Of a stretch of 64,000 bases of DNA, positions 1 to 12,728 are shown piece after piece. The number at the start of each line of letters is the position of its first letter. Within the stretch, counting starts at the first letter, position 1. The stretch is from positions 124,001 to 188,000 of the forward strand of contig NBIV01000008.1 in NCBI GenBank assembly GCA_003194525.1. Reading direction: 5' to 3'. The notes beneath the pieces were generated by a model. That model made no database searches. It saw nothing but the letters and a program-made list of their open reading frames with translations, and had not been told where the DNA came from. Source of the DNA: Gracilariopsis chorda (Eukaryota; Rhodophyta; Florideophyceae; Gracilariales; Gracilariaceae). The translations under genes and the position numbers were made by a program.

Positions 1-902
1 GCGTAGTTCATATACACACTACACAACCGATAATATCGGGAAAGCGTTCAAGTACCAAGACTCCCTCCCTGAGGGCGTTGCACTACAGCATTATACTCAT
101 CTTTAATTGTTTCGAATCTCTCGCGCTACGGTAAGTACTAAACGTCTGAATGCATCCGCCGCAGGATTTGGAAGTTCGCTTTTTGGCGTTCTACTATCCT
201 GGACCTCGCTGGAAACGTACACGCCTATAAGCTCGGTCATTTTCAGAGTTCTCGACAGTGGAGACCGGGAATGCTTCCCTTACAAACGACCGAGGTCACT
301 GAAAAGGCACGCGGCTGGTGCTGATGACGCCTGAGCCAAAAGTGCTGCTGGTGCAACCATTTTGAAAGGCACTGGGCGGATGAGAGGAGACCCCACTTGT
401 TTTGGAAGTAAGCAATTACCGATATTGGCTTCCTTCCAAAACGAGAGTATGGTGGATGGCTCCTTTCGGCCGTTAGCATCCAAATGGCCCCTCACTCCAT
501 TTTAGAATAATTGAAATACAACTTCCATTTCTTCCGAACTGCTGGATAACGTGCCATCCAGCTTGACTGCCTAACGAACAATTGTATGATACAGTATCTT
601 CATTTATTCCTGCATTTGAGAATGTTGACCATCTAAGAAGTCCAAGAAACACTAGTTAATATCGAGAAGGGCTGCAATATAAAAGAGGTGCACCCGCCTC
701 AGAAGGTCAATCTCGCAGTCTGATTCATCTGCATCTTCGTTCACTGGGGCCCACATTGCCGTTTCAATATCAACCTGCTTCCATAGATGCCCCAGGCGTT
801 GTTGAATTCGATCTGCACGTCTGATTTCCAATGCCTTCGGGTGTGCTTTTCACAACCAAGCTAGACGGGCGTCATCGTGCTTCTCGTTGGCCTCGGCAGA
901 CA
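1..902. other. no supported gene
   Basis: Only short frames occur here and none resembles a known protein. The tract directly follows the C-terminal end of the minus-strand hAT relic, so it may hold that transposon's 3' end, but I could not find a terminal inverted repeat. Confidence 0.4.
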
Positions 903-1572
903 TTAAACGCTTCGGGCTGACAAGGACTTCCAGGATCCCGTCTCCTTTACTTGCAAACCCTGCGGTAGTCGCACTAGGATTACTATTAGAAGCTCTTCGT
1001 CACATATCTCCGGGCATGATAAGCAGCGTCTCATGCTAATCTCGCAGTAACCGCAGCGCCTTTGACAATGTATCCTCTCTGTAGGCTTCCAGCTGACGTG
1101 CGATCCTTCGCACCATGTCACGAATAGTGACAAATACGGCTAGAATATCTTGTTGTTCAGTAGAGAGGATTGGAACGTCTTGCACCCTAATGTTTTGCTC
1201 TTCGACAACTTCGTCGATTGTGTCAATTCCGCACATGTAAGCAGACATCGCAGCAAGAGTAGAATGCCAACGTGTGGCCACATAGTGCTTCAGGCGTTGA
1301 AAATGGTTACAGTGATCCCTGAGCACAGTTGCTTCAAAGAAAGTATCTGAGCAGCCTTTTGATGATAATTGAACATGCTCGTAAGCTTGGTAACGTGCTG
1401 CACGTATTTGCTGCAAACAGTACCTTCTTCGAAAACGTCCTTCACCGCTAGTGCTATTTTGTGCACCACGCACCAAACAGAGCCGAAGATATTGGTCAGG
1501 AGATCGACAGCAAGTTCTGTTGCGTCCTCATTATTACTTCTGGCCATGTACAAGCGAATGTCTTCCGTGCCC
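903..1572 (-). mobile_element. hAT transposase relic, middle and C-terminal part (hAT-1)
   Basis: The minus strand carries broken hAT-type transposase sequence. One frame (1553-1290) has the Cys-His segment of the family (CVVHKIALAVKDVF, followed by a helical stretch). A second frame (1476-1036) has the TRW motif of hAT enzymes (VATRWHSTLAAM). The frame changes between them, so the gene is dead. The N-terminal half of the same gene lies at 8622-9489 on the same strand, and the 7-kb LTR element between the two halves was inserted into the transposase. Family assignment rests on motif order only; the dimerisation domain expected at the far end was not recognised. Confidence 0.72.
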
Positions 1573-2241
1573 TGTTAGATTTAGTTACTATTTTACTTTT
1601 TTTTGAGTAAAGTTGGCTCCAGCACCAGTTCTAACGCATCTAATTTAGCTAAGGTTATTGTACTCGATCTTCTGAAGAGATCAGTTACCTATTTGACATG
1701 TCCAACTGGCCTCAAAGCCGAGTTGACATCTTTTTTGACATACTGTCAATATGACAAGACAACATTTTTTGTCATAAAAGCCCAGACCGACTACGTGGAC
1801 AAAGTTGGCTCCAAAATACACATCACCTACTACTTACAACGTTGACGAACACCTCACACGGTACAGCAATGATCAAACGGTCACGGAAGATTCCAGAGGG
1901 ATCCGTGCCAATTCATCATGGGCTCCGTTGCTTCATGCCAGATCATCAAGATCATGTCTGTTTCTGATCTTGGCCAAGTCATAGAACAAGTCATCAGCTG
2001 GGGAATTCCCCAAGTCACCAAACGGCTAGATCTGGCATAGAACCTGGTAAACTGCCCACATATGGAGGCCAACGAGCAGACCCAGCATACTTAAAACTCG
2101 AGCGATTTCTCATTGACTAGTGGCACTGATAGAACCAGGCTAGACTGTATATATAAACGCCAAGGGATGCTCCGAACTTCAACTCGGATCATCACCATCG
2201 ACTTGCAACCATTCTCAACCATTGCACCTCTGTTCCTAACA
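1573..2241 (+). repeat. 5' LTR of the gypsy fossil
   Basis: Direct repeat of 7953-8621, same length, about nine bases in ten identical by eye, with most differences in the first 150 bases. The ends form the short inverted repeat TGTTAG/CTAACA. A TATA box (TATATATAA, about 2149-2157) marks the probable transcription start region. Confidence 0.93.
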
Positions 2242-5200
2242 TTGGGAGCATCGCAAGTAAGTATTGCCCTTACTTGAAACTGGTGACCATCCAGACTTGG
2301 TGGGTTTTGCTACCCAAAATTCTACAAGTTTGGATGAGCCACAGAGATCCAGACCATATTGATTTTTGATTTCTGACCAATTGTGTGTTTCCAGTGAGCT
2401 CAATACTGCGACCCAGGTCACCACCGCCTTCGCCATCGGTGTACATTAACACCGACATCTCCTCCAAACCACCATCAACACCGCTGCTGCCGCAATTTGC
2501 GGACCCCGACGACCCTGGAACCTCCGTAGCTGACTGCAACCTCTCCTTCGAACCCCATACGCCTTCAATCGAACAATTCGATAACCTCGTTCCACTGACC
2601 CCTGGAAACTTCGGAGTCAAGAACCATCTCCACAGCCTGTTTTGAAGAGTTCAGAAGCTCTTCAAAAACGTCAACAAGCATCAGTTGTGAACAAACTAGC
2701 AAGAGTCCACACAGTTAAGGAACGTAATCGTCAAGAGTAGCACTAAGCCCATCAGAAACCCCGACGTGTCTTGCCGATCATCTACGCAGGAAACATCAAC
2801 CTGTACTGCGTGGCAAACGATCCCATCCGCCACCAGATGACGCTTACAATTCATCGTAGCCTCCGCTCACCTAGGTATGACGACTGCAATTTACGCTTCA
2901 ACAGCCGTACACAACTCGATGAACACCTTCATGGTACCAAACACAAAAACAAGGTGTTGTGGAAATCGGCATTGCCTGGTGGTTATATTAGCCTTATACA
3001 GTCGTTCAACAATTGGAAGCCTTACGAAGACCACTGCAAGTGTAACAAGCATCGGTTGGCTAAGAAAAAGGAAAAAAGAGGTCAACAGAGTTACGTCAGT
3101 GGCCGTTTTTAGCCCGGGAAGCGCAATTCTGTGAAAAAAGGTCGCTACTCTTTAAGCTACCATTTCTGGCTGTGTTTGAGCTCCCGCTGCGCCAAGATTA
3201 CCAAGCTCTGTCAAGGGAGAAGTAGCCATACAGGTCTTACTATCTTGCCAGTCTCATGACCCCTGGTGACATTCACTGAAGGAACTCTACTTTAACCACT
3301 CCGATACGCGTCTACGTTCTTAGAGCGAAGAGATTCGAACCCGAGACCTCAAACGTCCGCTTTACAGCCTAAAAACTACGGGATCACATCGTACATTTTT
3401 ATTCTGGCAGGGTGCTGGAAAAATACGCATTGTAATTGCCAAGAACCAAAATTTTTTGGCCAAATAACTCGACCAATTTGGCAAGCTTTCCCTTTTTCAC
3501 TGGATTCCAAGCAAATCCGGTCACTCCAGGCAATGCCAAGCCGTCTCTGCAGTCCTGCGGAAATCAGAGCATCCAAAATCTCGGACTTGCGCTGAAAGAT
3601 ATACGTGAAAGAATGGAAAGACTCGAAAGAGAAGCGAAACAGAAGATCAAATCGCTTGAGTCTGCTCTTGCCCTCTCTCTTTGCTGTAGAGGCGAATCTT
3701 GGTCTACTCTAAAGATCAATAAGTCTCCTTTGTTTACTGGGAAGCAAAATGTTTATAGCTGGATCACCCACGTCCGAAACTATCTTGAAGAAACGTGAAA
3801 CGAGAAGGCGTTTCGCGTATCACTCAGCTGAATTGTTTGAGCTGATTACGAGTAGTACCTCCCCCAATTGAAGAATGGAACAGAATATACCACACGAGAA
3901 GAGCTATTTGTTGGTCTGTAGACTTTCTTCAGGATAGTGAACATAGAAAAACTTGCTCTCAATAAACTGAGCAAGTGGAAACAGATATATCACAATAAAT
4001 GCAGATATTTGGCGTCAAATCTCGCGTCACCGTTTGAAATCCCAGCCTGAGAACTGTTACTTGCAGAAGTTTGCATAGCCAGAAAAGGATGTAAAGGGTT
4101 GCTTCATAACCGATCCGAGATCAGCTACCTTTCTAAATCCTTCGTTAAACGCGTGGAAATCCCACCAGTCAAAACGAACTACCAAGCAGAAATGCGTTAT
4201 GCGTCAACTACCGTTCTAAAAGAGACTGAAAAATAATGTGTCACATTAGAAATGGAACAACTCAAAGAGAAACGATGGTTCGCCATCTGCCCACTGTAGG
4301 GATATGAGTTAATCATCAGAAATAATTGGCTCCACAAGTACAACCCTTACGTCAACCATCGAACAAACGTCATATCATTCCCTTTCGAAAATGAACAAGT
4401 TTTCATTCACGCTATATGGAAAAGAAACAACAATATGACAACAAACAACGCTATCAAGAAATGAATACAGAAAAAGTTACCAGTACTTGCCGTTCTGGTA
4501 CGACCACGAAATAAACCAGAAGAAACAAAAGTACAACACCCCAACCCAAAGTCGTTTTTAAGTGATTAAAAATAATTCATCCCCGATAAACTCCCAAACG
4601 TACTTCCCCTTAAACCAGAAGAAGACTTTAACTTCGACCTACTACCCGATCTTACACCACTAAAGAAAGGACTATATCCAATTTCGGATAAAGAAATTAC
4701 AGAACTGCGTAAGCAGCTCGACTAACTACTTCAACACGGGTTGATCGAACTGAGCTCAAGTGCTTAGGGTGCACCCGTACTGTTTGTCGCAAAGAAAGAT
4801 GGTTGGTAAAGGCTATTCATAGACTACCGAGGTTTGAACAAACAAACGTTGAAGCGCAACTATTCTATACCAAGGATTGATGACGTATTAGATCAGTTAA
4901 GTGGAGCTAGAATATTCTCGAAAATAGATCTCCGTTCAGGTTATCATCATATAAGGCTTTCGGAACAGTTGGTTCCTAGAACAGCCTTTCGTACAAGGTA
5001 TGGTCACTTTGAGTTTGCTGTACTTTTCTGTGGTCCTAACAATGCACCAGCTTCGTTTTTCAGCCTGCTGAATAGCGTATTACGAGATCTTTATTTATAT
5101 TACAAACGAAGAGGAACATCTCAAGCATCTCAGATATGTACTCGACAAACTGCGCGATCACAAACCTTATTGGAAGCTCTCAAAATGTGACTTCATGGAA

Positions 5201-7952
5201 AAGAAAGCCTAGTACGTAGGAATAATTGTGAGTGCAGAAAGTATATCCATCAAGGCGCAGATAGTTCATGCAATCTTGAATTGGAGCACCCCGAAAACCA
5301 AAGCAGACGTCCAGGCATTTCTCGGGTTGGTAAACTACTACCGAAGATTCATTAAGAACCGTTCCGCAATATCAAACCCATTGACAAATTATGCGAAAAA
5401 TCCGAGTTTTGATGGAATCAGGAACAAATAGAGAGTTTTGGGTCTTTGAAGAAAGCTATAACGAGAACCCCAGGACTCGACCCTTTGACCCAAAACTACA
5501 CATTATCGTTACTACCGACCCTTCTCAATATGCCATTGGATCTATCGTGGATCAGGTTAAAAATAATGTTAAACGAACTGTACCATTTTCGTCAAGAACA
5601 TTGAACGCAGCAGAACAACGTTATTTCGTCCATAAGAGAGAACTAATGGGAGTCGTAGACACGCGAAGAGTATGGATACTGTACCTTCCTCGCCAAACGT
5701 TCCCAGTATGTACAGACCACTACTCTTAGAAGTATCGTGAGTGTCAACTGAACCTATCTCAAAGACAGGTACGATGGCTAGAAAAAATCGTGAAATTTGA
5801 CTTTTCTTTTTAGCCGATCAAAGAGAAATCCAACGTCGTCACAGATGGGCCTTCAAGCTACCGAAATTATGCTGAAAATTCTGAAGTGATGAACCGGTCA
5901 TTATTCCAGAAAGACGTTTTCAGCACTTCCAAATTCAGTGGGGTATCTCCTTTGGGAAGTATCCAAAAAAGATACGCGCGCATTCATCAACGGATATCTA
6001 AATGAAAAAGATTTCAAAAACTTATACAAATATCCACAGGGCATATTTCAGAAACAAAACAGATTTTTGTAAAAAGAAAGACTACTATGCGCACCAAAAG
6101 GCCAAGTACTACTGACGATACCACAAGACCGCCACGATCAACCTGTATCAGGACACCCAGCACTCAAAGAGACGGACGAAAAGATTCGGAGGCTATAACG
6201 CTAGAAATCGTTATGCCAAACGATTAAAGAATACGTTGACTCATGTCTGAAATGTCAATAAACGAAATCACGAACCACAAAACCACAGGGTCTACTAGAA
6301 CCAGTATCTCTGCCGAAAAGGAAGTGGGCACATATCACAATAGACTTCATCATACGGCTTTCCAAAACGAAAAATTGGAATAGTTCACTGTACTTAGTAG
6401 TAAACGGCCCATCCAAGGTGATCAGCATCATTCCAACTACATCGGATGTCACTGAATTTCAGACTGCAAAATTATACTCTAGACACATACACAGACATCA
6501 CAGACTTTCCAAAGTTATTATCTCCGAAAGGGACAAGATTTTAATTAGCAGCTTTTGGAAAGACTTATTCCATCTCATTGGCACTAAGGTGAGGACATGA
6601 ACAGCATATCATCCACAAACCGATAGTCAAACTGAGGTAGTGAACAGGGAACTTGAATAAATGATTAGAGCATACGTCAATGTCAAGCAATCCAATTGTG
6701 ATGAGCGCCTCATAGAGTTCGAAGTCGCATACAACTGCTCAGAAAACTCAACTACGAAGTTTACAACATTATTCCCAAAGTATGGTAACCACCCAAGAGT
6801 AATTCCACTCAGTAATCCCATCTCGGATGATGATTCATCTCTCAAGTTCGTAGATAGCATGAAGCAAGCAATAAGAGAAGCAAGAACACAAACTTAAAGA
6901 AAGAATCGTTACTCCAAGTCATACACCGAGAACAATACAAGAATCGATCCCTTCGCACATTGAAAGTTGGACAAAATTCTTGTTGTCCACGAAAACATTC
7001 AGTGTTGAATACAGGAAAAAGAAGCCCAAGCTATGAATCCGATATTGCGGGCCATTTAGGATCACAGAAAAACATGGCCCAGTAACATTTTGTCTAGACT
7101 TCAGCCATACACTGAATTCAAAGATTCATTATATGTTCCACGCGATGCTTCTCAAACCTTATCAATAAAAGAAGTCAAATCGCTCAGATCCAGCTCATCT
7201 AACCCCAGGAACATTGAAGAATGGGTTAGAATAGTACGAAGTAGAATGTATTGTCGACGAAAGAAAAAGGGCCAGACGATTTGAATTCCTTGTCAAATGG
7301 CTCGGATATCCAATTCATTAGAACCGTTGCAAGAAAAAGATATACCCCATGAACTGCAAAGCACTTCTCCAGCAGTATAGGAAGACGAACGGAATCCTAC
7401 TGAGAAGAAACTAAGCATTCTAGAATCAACCAACCTTCAGCATGAATCAGAAGACCGATATCCAAGGTCCAAGAGAGTTCTACAAATTATCAACCTTCGT
7501 CGAAGATCACTATATAACTTCATGGATGAATTCATTAGCATCGAAGCATTAAGGTACGCTTTTTCTGGGCAGCCTGCCATATATTCTTTTCGTTTGCCCA
7601 ACATCGTGGATCTTTATACACCTACAAAAACGAAGTACTTCAGCACCGACTTTTCTTCAATTACGATAGTGCAATTCTGACGACTTTAGAAGATACATTT
7701 GAAATGCATTTTTTCTAAAACAAGGACGCACGTTACGGACACCTCACTGGTGAACGAAGTTTTACGGAGGAAATTGGTGAAACCTTGAACCTCTCGGAGG
7801 GTGAAGGCCAAGTCCCATTCACCTTGGAATTTGACTCTAAACGAGATCTGTTCCCAGTTCCTCCAGATTCTGGGTTTGTTTGTGCCAGTCTAAGGAAATA
7901 TTTTTAATGATTACTTACGAATGAGGTCGACTCTACTATTAGCGGAGAGTGA

Positions 7953-8621
7953 TGTCAGATTTAGTTACAATTTTAACTCTGTTTGATTATAGTTGGCTAC
8001 AGCCGCAGTTGTAACGTGTCTAATGTTCCTAGTTTTATTCTACTAAGTCTTTTAAGGAGATCAGCTACCTAGTTGAACTGTATACCTGGCCTCAAAGCCG
8101 AATTGACATATTTTTTGACATACTGTCAATATGACAAGACAACATTTTATGTCATAAAAGCCCCGACCAACTACGTGGACAAAGTTGGCTCCAAAATACA
8201 CATCACTTACTACTTACAACGTTGACGGACAGCTCACACGGTACAGCAATGATCAATCGGTCACGGAAGATTCCAAAGAGATCCGTGCCAATTCATCATT
8301 GGCACCGTTGCTTCATGCCAGATCATCAAGACCATATCTGTTTCTGATCTTGGCCAAGTCATAGAACAAGTCATCAGCTGGGAAATTCCCCAAGTCATCA
8401 AACGGCTAGATCTGGCATAGAAACCGGTAAACTGCGCACATATGGAGGCCAACGAGAAGACCCAGCATAATTAATACTCGAGCGATTTCTCATTGACTAG
8501 TGGCACCGATAGAACTAGACTAGACCGTATAAATAAACGCCTAGGGATGCTCCGAACTTCAACTCGGATCATCACCATCGACTTGCAACCATTTTCAACC
8601 ATTGCACCCCTGTTCCTAACA
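7953..8621 (+). repeat. 3' LTR of the gypsy fossil
   Basis: Second copy of the 669-bp LTR with TATA-like TATAAATA at about 8529-8536. It is followed at once by hAT-1 transposase sequence on the minus strand. Confidence 0.93.
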
Positions 8622-9489
8622 ACTTGACAACGAGGCTTTGCTGTAGAACTTCCTCGATGACACAGCGCATTTGCCGTCCTGTCCTAACTGCAGTGCTCAC
8701 GTTGAAGGTGGCCTTCGGAACACAGCGCATCTTCCCGTCGTCACCGACACAGTGCCAAGTCCTACCCAGAACTGGCGCCGTAAGGGCCATATTACATCCG
8801 TCCACTGTGATAGATCCAGTGTTGGCATTCGTCGCCAACCTGTTAAAAATTCGATAAATGGCTTTGTACAATTTGCAGAGAATACCATCGACATTTTCAA
8901 TTCTTGGGAACTGTTCTGTGTTGCCAAAGATGTTGACCAGACCCTTTAACAGCGGAGAGGAGAGCTTGCCGAACCCATATCAATTGCAGAGGTGAACAAA
9001 ACGAGCGCCATAGCTGAAAGCGTTTCACCGGTTATGTTACAGATTAATTTTGAACGACTATGCACAACACTGGTTACCTCTCATGGAGTTCGTACTGAAA
9101 AAAATCGATCTATTCCATGCACTGCAGCGCGTTCCTTCCGTCTTTGAGTTGATGCTCATTTTTGTGAGATGTGGGATCTAATTGTGGATTCTGTACCATT
9201 AAAGCCGTTAAGGGCAAGCTTTTGTTGTACAGGGAGTGGTGCATGGTTCGGTAATACTTGAAAATGTTGCTGTGCAAGACATTTCCGTTCATGTCCAGAG
9301 TTGCGTCACAGACGTTGCATGTGAAAGCCAAAGAGTTGTCATGCTTATTGATTGATGCAGATAGTTTGCTCCAATCCGAAGTCTTGTTAGTTGATCTAGG
9401 TCAATATAAAGCAGAGCCCCTACGTTTCTGCTTTTCTTTTTGCCGCTGGACCAGTTGTTTTGTTGTGAATTCAGCGTTTTTGTCATCAT
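8622..9489 (-). mobile_element. hAT transposase relic, N-terminal part (hAT-1)
   Basis: Minus-strand frames give a BED-like zinc finger (9331-9110: TCNVCDATL, then a spaced pair of His in an HSNIF-KYYRTMH context) and, further on (8871-8622), the hAT core start with SITVDGCNMA and LGRTWHCV. The last codons before 8622 (LQQSLVV) continue in sense, allowing for one frame change, into GTEDIRLYM at 1572 on the other side of the LTR element. This shows the two pieces were one gene before the retroelement arrived. Ordinary decay has broken the frame between finger and core. Confidence 0.72.
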
Positions 9490-10379
9490 GCTGACGCGTG
9501 TCGCGTGAACGCTTTAGGGGCATTGCGCTTCGGACCAAAGAGAATCGGAGAATGAATGAGTGTCAGGAAAGATGGACTGGCATCAGCTTTCGCTGAACAG
9601 TGAGAAGTCGGCACTGAGCGTAACTTGCTCACCAACAGAAAGCATACCCAGATTGGCCACGGCGGCGGGCTTCATCAGTGGCTCTACTTGTAAAACATGA
9701 GCAACATATACACGCATAAGTCCATTGTGACTAGTAGTTGACTTTTCCTCGGGATGTGTAACACTTTACTACCAAATGTCACCAGCTTTACAAATCACTA
9801 AAATCAAACATGAAGGTGATAGGCCAGATTTTTGACTTGCAAGCCTCTCTGAGCCGTAATTGGCGTTGCAACAGTCCAGGGCATAGTAGACTAAGTTTGA
9901 TCACCGTTTTCACGTTCGTATGACAACATCTTAAGATTAGAAGTCTCCCGATGGTCCTAGAATAGGCAGATTCATATGACTAGCTTATAAGATATGGTGT
10001 GAAAGAGACAGGTCTTTCCCAATTCAAAACAATGTTCATATGCTTTAGAAGAAATGCAAGCACCTACAGACCCCAAACTAACTCTCTCTTTCAACCCAAA
10101 TCTCAACAAAAAACTTTTCGAGAGACATGTAGCGCAAAAGCACAGAGCAGAATCCAATTCGTGAGTAGAAATGGCCAGGAACCTATGGAATCGTTCCAGT
10201 CGTCTCAGTTTACGTCACACCACAGTGGCTTTTTCCTCCAGTTCATCCACTTTTTATCAATTCTTCCAAGAAGTATTATTCGAAATATTCACACATGACT
10301 TTCCTATCATCAACTTTCTAAATAATATGGAATGCCGTGGTACGGCATACAAAATGTTTATGTCAAATGGCCCGGCGTA
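9490..10379. other. no supported gene; likely hAT-1 flank
   Basis: Short overlapping frames on both strands only. I see no recognisable domain, terminal repeat or RNA gene. Confidence 0.35.
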
Positions 10380-11750
10380 ACCAAAGATATCATAACAACA
10401 TCAGTGGACAAGATATCTCTCAAAATGAATAAACCATGCAGGCCAAAAGTGTTGTCCGACCATGGGGAACATGACATCGCGGACATGGTGCGTATGTAAC
10501 CCAGTAACAAAACACCCCCAACAAAGAACTGTTGCGTTGAACTTACCGCATATTACATTTCGACTTTTCCACACAACGTCCAACAGGAAATCCGCTTCTT
10601 TAATGGCCGTCCATCTGAGAAATGGGTTCGGATGTGCTGTGAATGGCACGAGTTGAAGTATCAACCAATCCAGAACAAAGAGTACAACTGCGTCGCTGCC
10701 GCTACCCCGGAGAATATTGGGCGTTTTATGGAAAATTTGATTGCCATAATGAAAACGTATAGCGTAGCAGATCCAAGTCCAGTGTTCAAAATTGATGAAT
10801 CAGGAGCGTCGCTCGGAAAGATTCTACGCAAAAGTGGGAAGAGTGCATTTGGGAATAAAAACCTTGGGACCGCTTGATTCATAAAGTTAAGAACGTCAAA
10901 ATAGCCCGAGAGCACGTCACGGTAAAGCCAGTTATTTGTGCTGATGGTTCAGCTCTCAAACATGTAATTGTGTTCTGGTGAGACTATGCTCACTACTGTA
11001 AAACGGAGAGCAGCAGCTACGAAACAATTCAAGACTTACTGCCAATTTGCCACATATACCAGAGAGAAACACCGTTGGTTCATACAAGTATCCTCCACGA
11101 ATAGACGAAAAGATTTGTGGATGAAAAAAGAGTCAATCAAAACTACAGCACGCATTTTCTTCTTATCTTCGACGGATACAAAAGTCACTTACATTTCAAG
11201 AGCTTGCAAATTCTTCACGACAATAGAATTATCGTTGTCGCTATTCTTAGCACACAGGTCTCACGTTGTCCAACTCCTGGAAGTTTCAATCTTCTTGTCA
11301 TATAAAACAGCTATACGCAGTGATATGCACAATGTTTTTCGGATCAAGGGCGTAATTTAAGCATTTGGTATAGCTCGGATTGCTCAGGACGCCCTGTCTG
11401 TTTCATATGCTCTTCAAAATATTCACAGTGGTTTCCAAAATACCAGAATCTGGAGTAACAGTCTTCGGCGCGCAAGCCCAATATCCCTAAGAGGGTTTGA
11501 AAATAGAGACGACCGTTACACCAGAGAAAAACTGGAGGAGATATTGAAATCATTTGAAAGTCAGAGAAGGGCTTTGGCAGTTGGTGAGACAGTTCTGGGC
11601 AGTGGAACCAACATTGGAGATCATCAAAACACATGGCAGCCATATTACCACATCTGCGGTTTTAGAAGTTTTCACCATATCGAGGACGTTCCAGTTTAGT
11701 CATGCACGTCTGCTAGAATCGCACAAGGAGGAGCTTGGGCATCTGTGACG
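10380..11750 (+). mobile_element. pogo-like DNA transposon relic (pogo-B)
   Basis: Broken plus-strand coding sequence of the DDE_1 (pogo/CENP-B-like) transposase family. In order it holds a GRP-like basic segment with a helix-turn-helix-type stretch (about 10,430-10,620), the first catalytic Asp context PVFKIDESGASLG (about 10,780-10,815), the second Asp context LLIFDGYKSHL (about 11,160-11,195), and the degraded third-motif region near 11,260-11,285. Several stops and frame changes separate them. It is clearly diverged from the better preserved element at 32.5 kb. No terminal inverted repeats were found, so the limits are those of the readable protein. Confidence 0.68.
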
Positions 11751-12427
11751 AGGAGACTACGCAGAGTACAGGACATCATGAAGAGGTTTGAAGTTCATCC
11801 AGAGAAACTGCTACATCGAACAAAAGTCGAAGATCCGAACATGCGGGGAAGGGAAGCGCGGAACAGGATGCTAGATCTATTTCTTTCTTCATATCCTGAC
11901 ATTTGATCTGACTACTCAGGATTGCTGCGCTACTCTAAAGGAATGTGACGAGCCCAACGCGCGATCTGAACTTAGCGACATGCGCAGAAGTAGCGAATTC
12001 ATGAATTTCAAAGGAGACATAAAGCGAGTCATACTGGTCACGAAAGGAGATACTCATCTAGAAATGTGGATAAGGCTTTTGGTGGCAGATCATTTGCAGA
12101 GAGGTTGAATCAATTGTCCTCGGAAGAGATCCAAGATATATCACTGATCCTCACCCGAATGCGCCTTAGAAAACCTCATAGTTAACCTTCCAAGAGAAAA
12201 TCTTGTGCATAGTTTCCACAAGACCGAAACGGTTCCCTTTCTGAGTCCTGGTGTTATTTGGCTAACCGTTTCTGTATTTTGGTAGGAGGTTCTGCAGGAG
12301 AATACCAGCTTGGGGTGCTTCTAACGAAGAATGAGGCAGATGGATTCTAAAGCGGATGAATCTCAACACTCCCCGTACTATAATGATTTACTCATGCTTG
12401 AGGGGGATATTGTTGATTGACGGGAGA
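11751..12427. other. no supported gene
   Basis: AT-balanced sequence with only small, unremarkable frames between the pogo-B relic and the foldback at 12,428. Confidence 0.35.
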
Positions 12428-12493
12428 CGTTGCGCCAATAAACAAGCGTGCACGCCCCCCTACGCGCGTGCAAAAACCTCTCTTGGCGCAACG
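12428..12493. repeat. 66-nt foldback, copy 1 (CGTTGCGCCAA arms)
   Basis: Perfect 11-bp inverted repeat CGTTGCGCCAA / TTGGCGCAACG separated by 44 nt. The similarity reaches outward with mismatches (GGGA to the left, TCCC to the right). The same arms, one base shorter on the right, with an identical total span of 66 nt, recur at 63,540-63,605. The loops differ. Confidence 0.7.
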
Positions 12494-12619
12494 CATCCCT
12501 TCCATTCAACAAATTCAGCATCATTAGCAAATCTCCAAGCTTATTGGCTACTGTTGCATGCTGCTGCACGTTGAATGCTTCTGAATGCTGAGTGACAGGC
12601 ACTAAAGTAAATGAATTTA

Positions 12620-12728
12620 GTGCAAGCCACTCAGCAGTAGCTGGCTTGCACGACACGTGGCTGGCTTTTTGCACTGCGCCAGTGCATCACAACGCACAGG
12701 GCATATAAATTGCACTGACGCAGTGCAA
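12620..12728. repeat. cluster of three perfect short hairpins with a TATA-like box
   Basis: Three stem-loops follow each other: GTGCAAGCCA/TGGCTTGCAC (12,620-12,651), TGCACT/AGTGCA (12,670-12,686) and TTGCACTG/CAGTGCAA (12,710-12,728). The element CATATAAAT lies between the last two. The arrangement resembles a subterminal or promoter region of a mobile element. No product can be assigned. Confidence 0.5.

Larger units (their letters stand above)
1573..8621 (+). mobile_element. Ty3/gypsy LTR retrotransposon fossil (chromovirus type), inserted in hAT-1
   Basis: A complete-length but heavily broken LTR element, with well over ten disruptions. Two 669-bp LTRs begin TGT and end ACA. A short TGG-starting primer-binding-site candidate follows the 5' LTR (about 2243) and a purine-rich tract precedes the 3' LTR (7941-7952). 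Parts in order: a C2H2 finger of the KH-loop (JAZ-like) kind near 2870-2970; a gag-like segment at 3.44-3.8 kb with a predicted coiled coil; reverse transcriptase around 4.8-5.2 kb (KIDLRSGYHHIRL); RNase H at 5.4-5.75 kb; integrase about 6.0-6.9 kb; and a chromodomain-like tail at about 7.2-7.4 kb (FLVKWLGYP). RT before integrase places it in Ty3/gypsy, and the tail suggests a chromovirus. No target duplication is visible. Confidence 0.9.

Noticed and set aside
3300-3400. tRNA-like TTCGAATC and A-box-like words on the minus strand
   Set aside because: The T stem pairs poorly and no acceptor stem can be formed; it also lies within the gypsy fossil.
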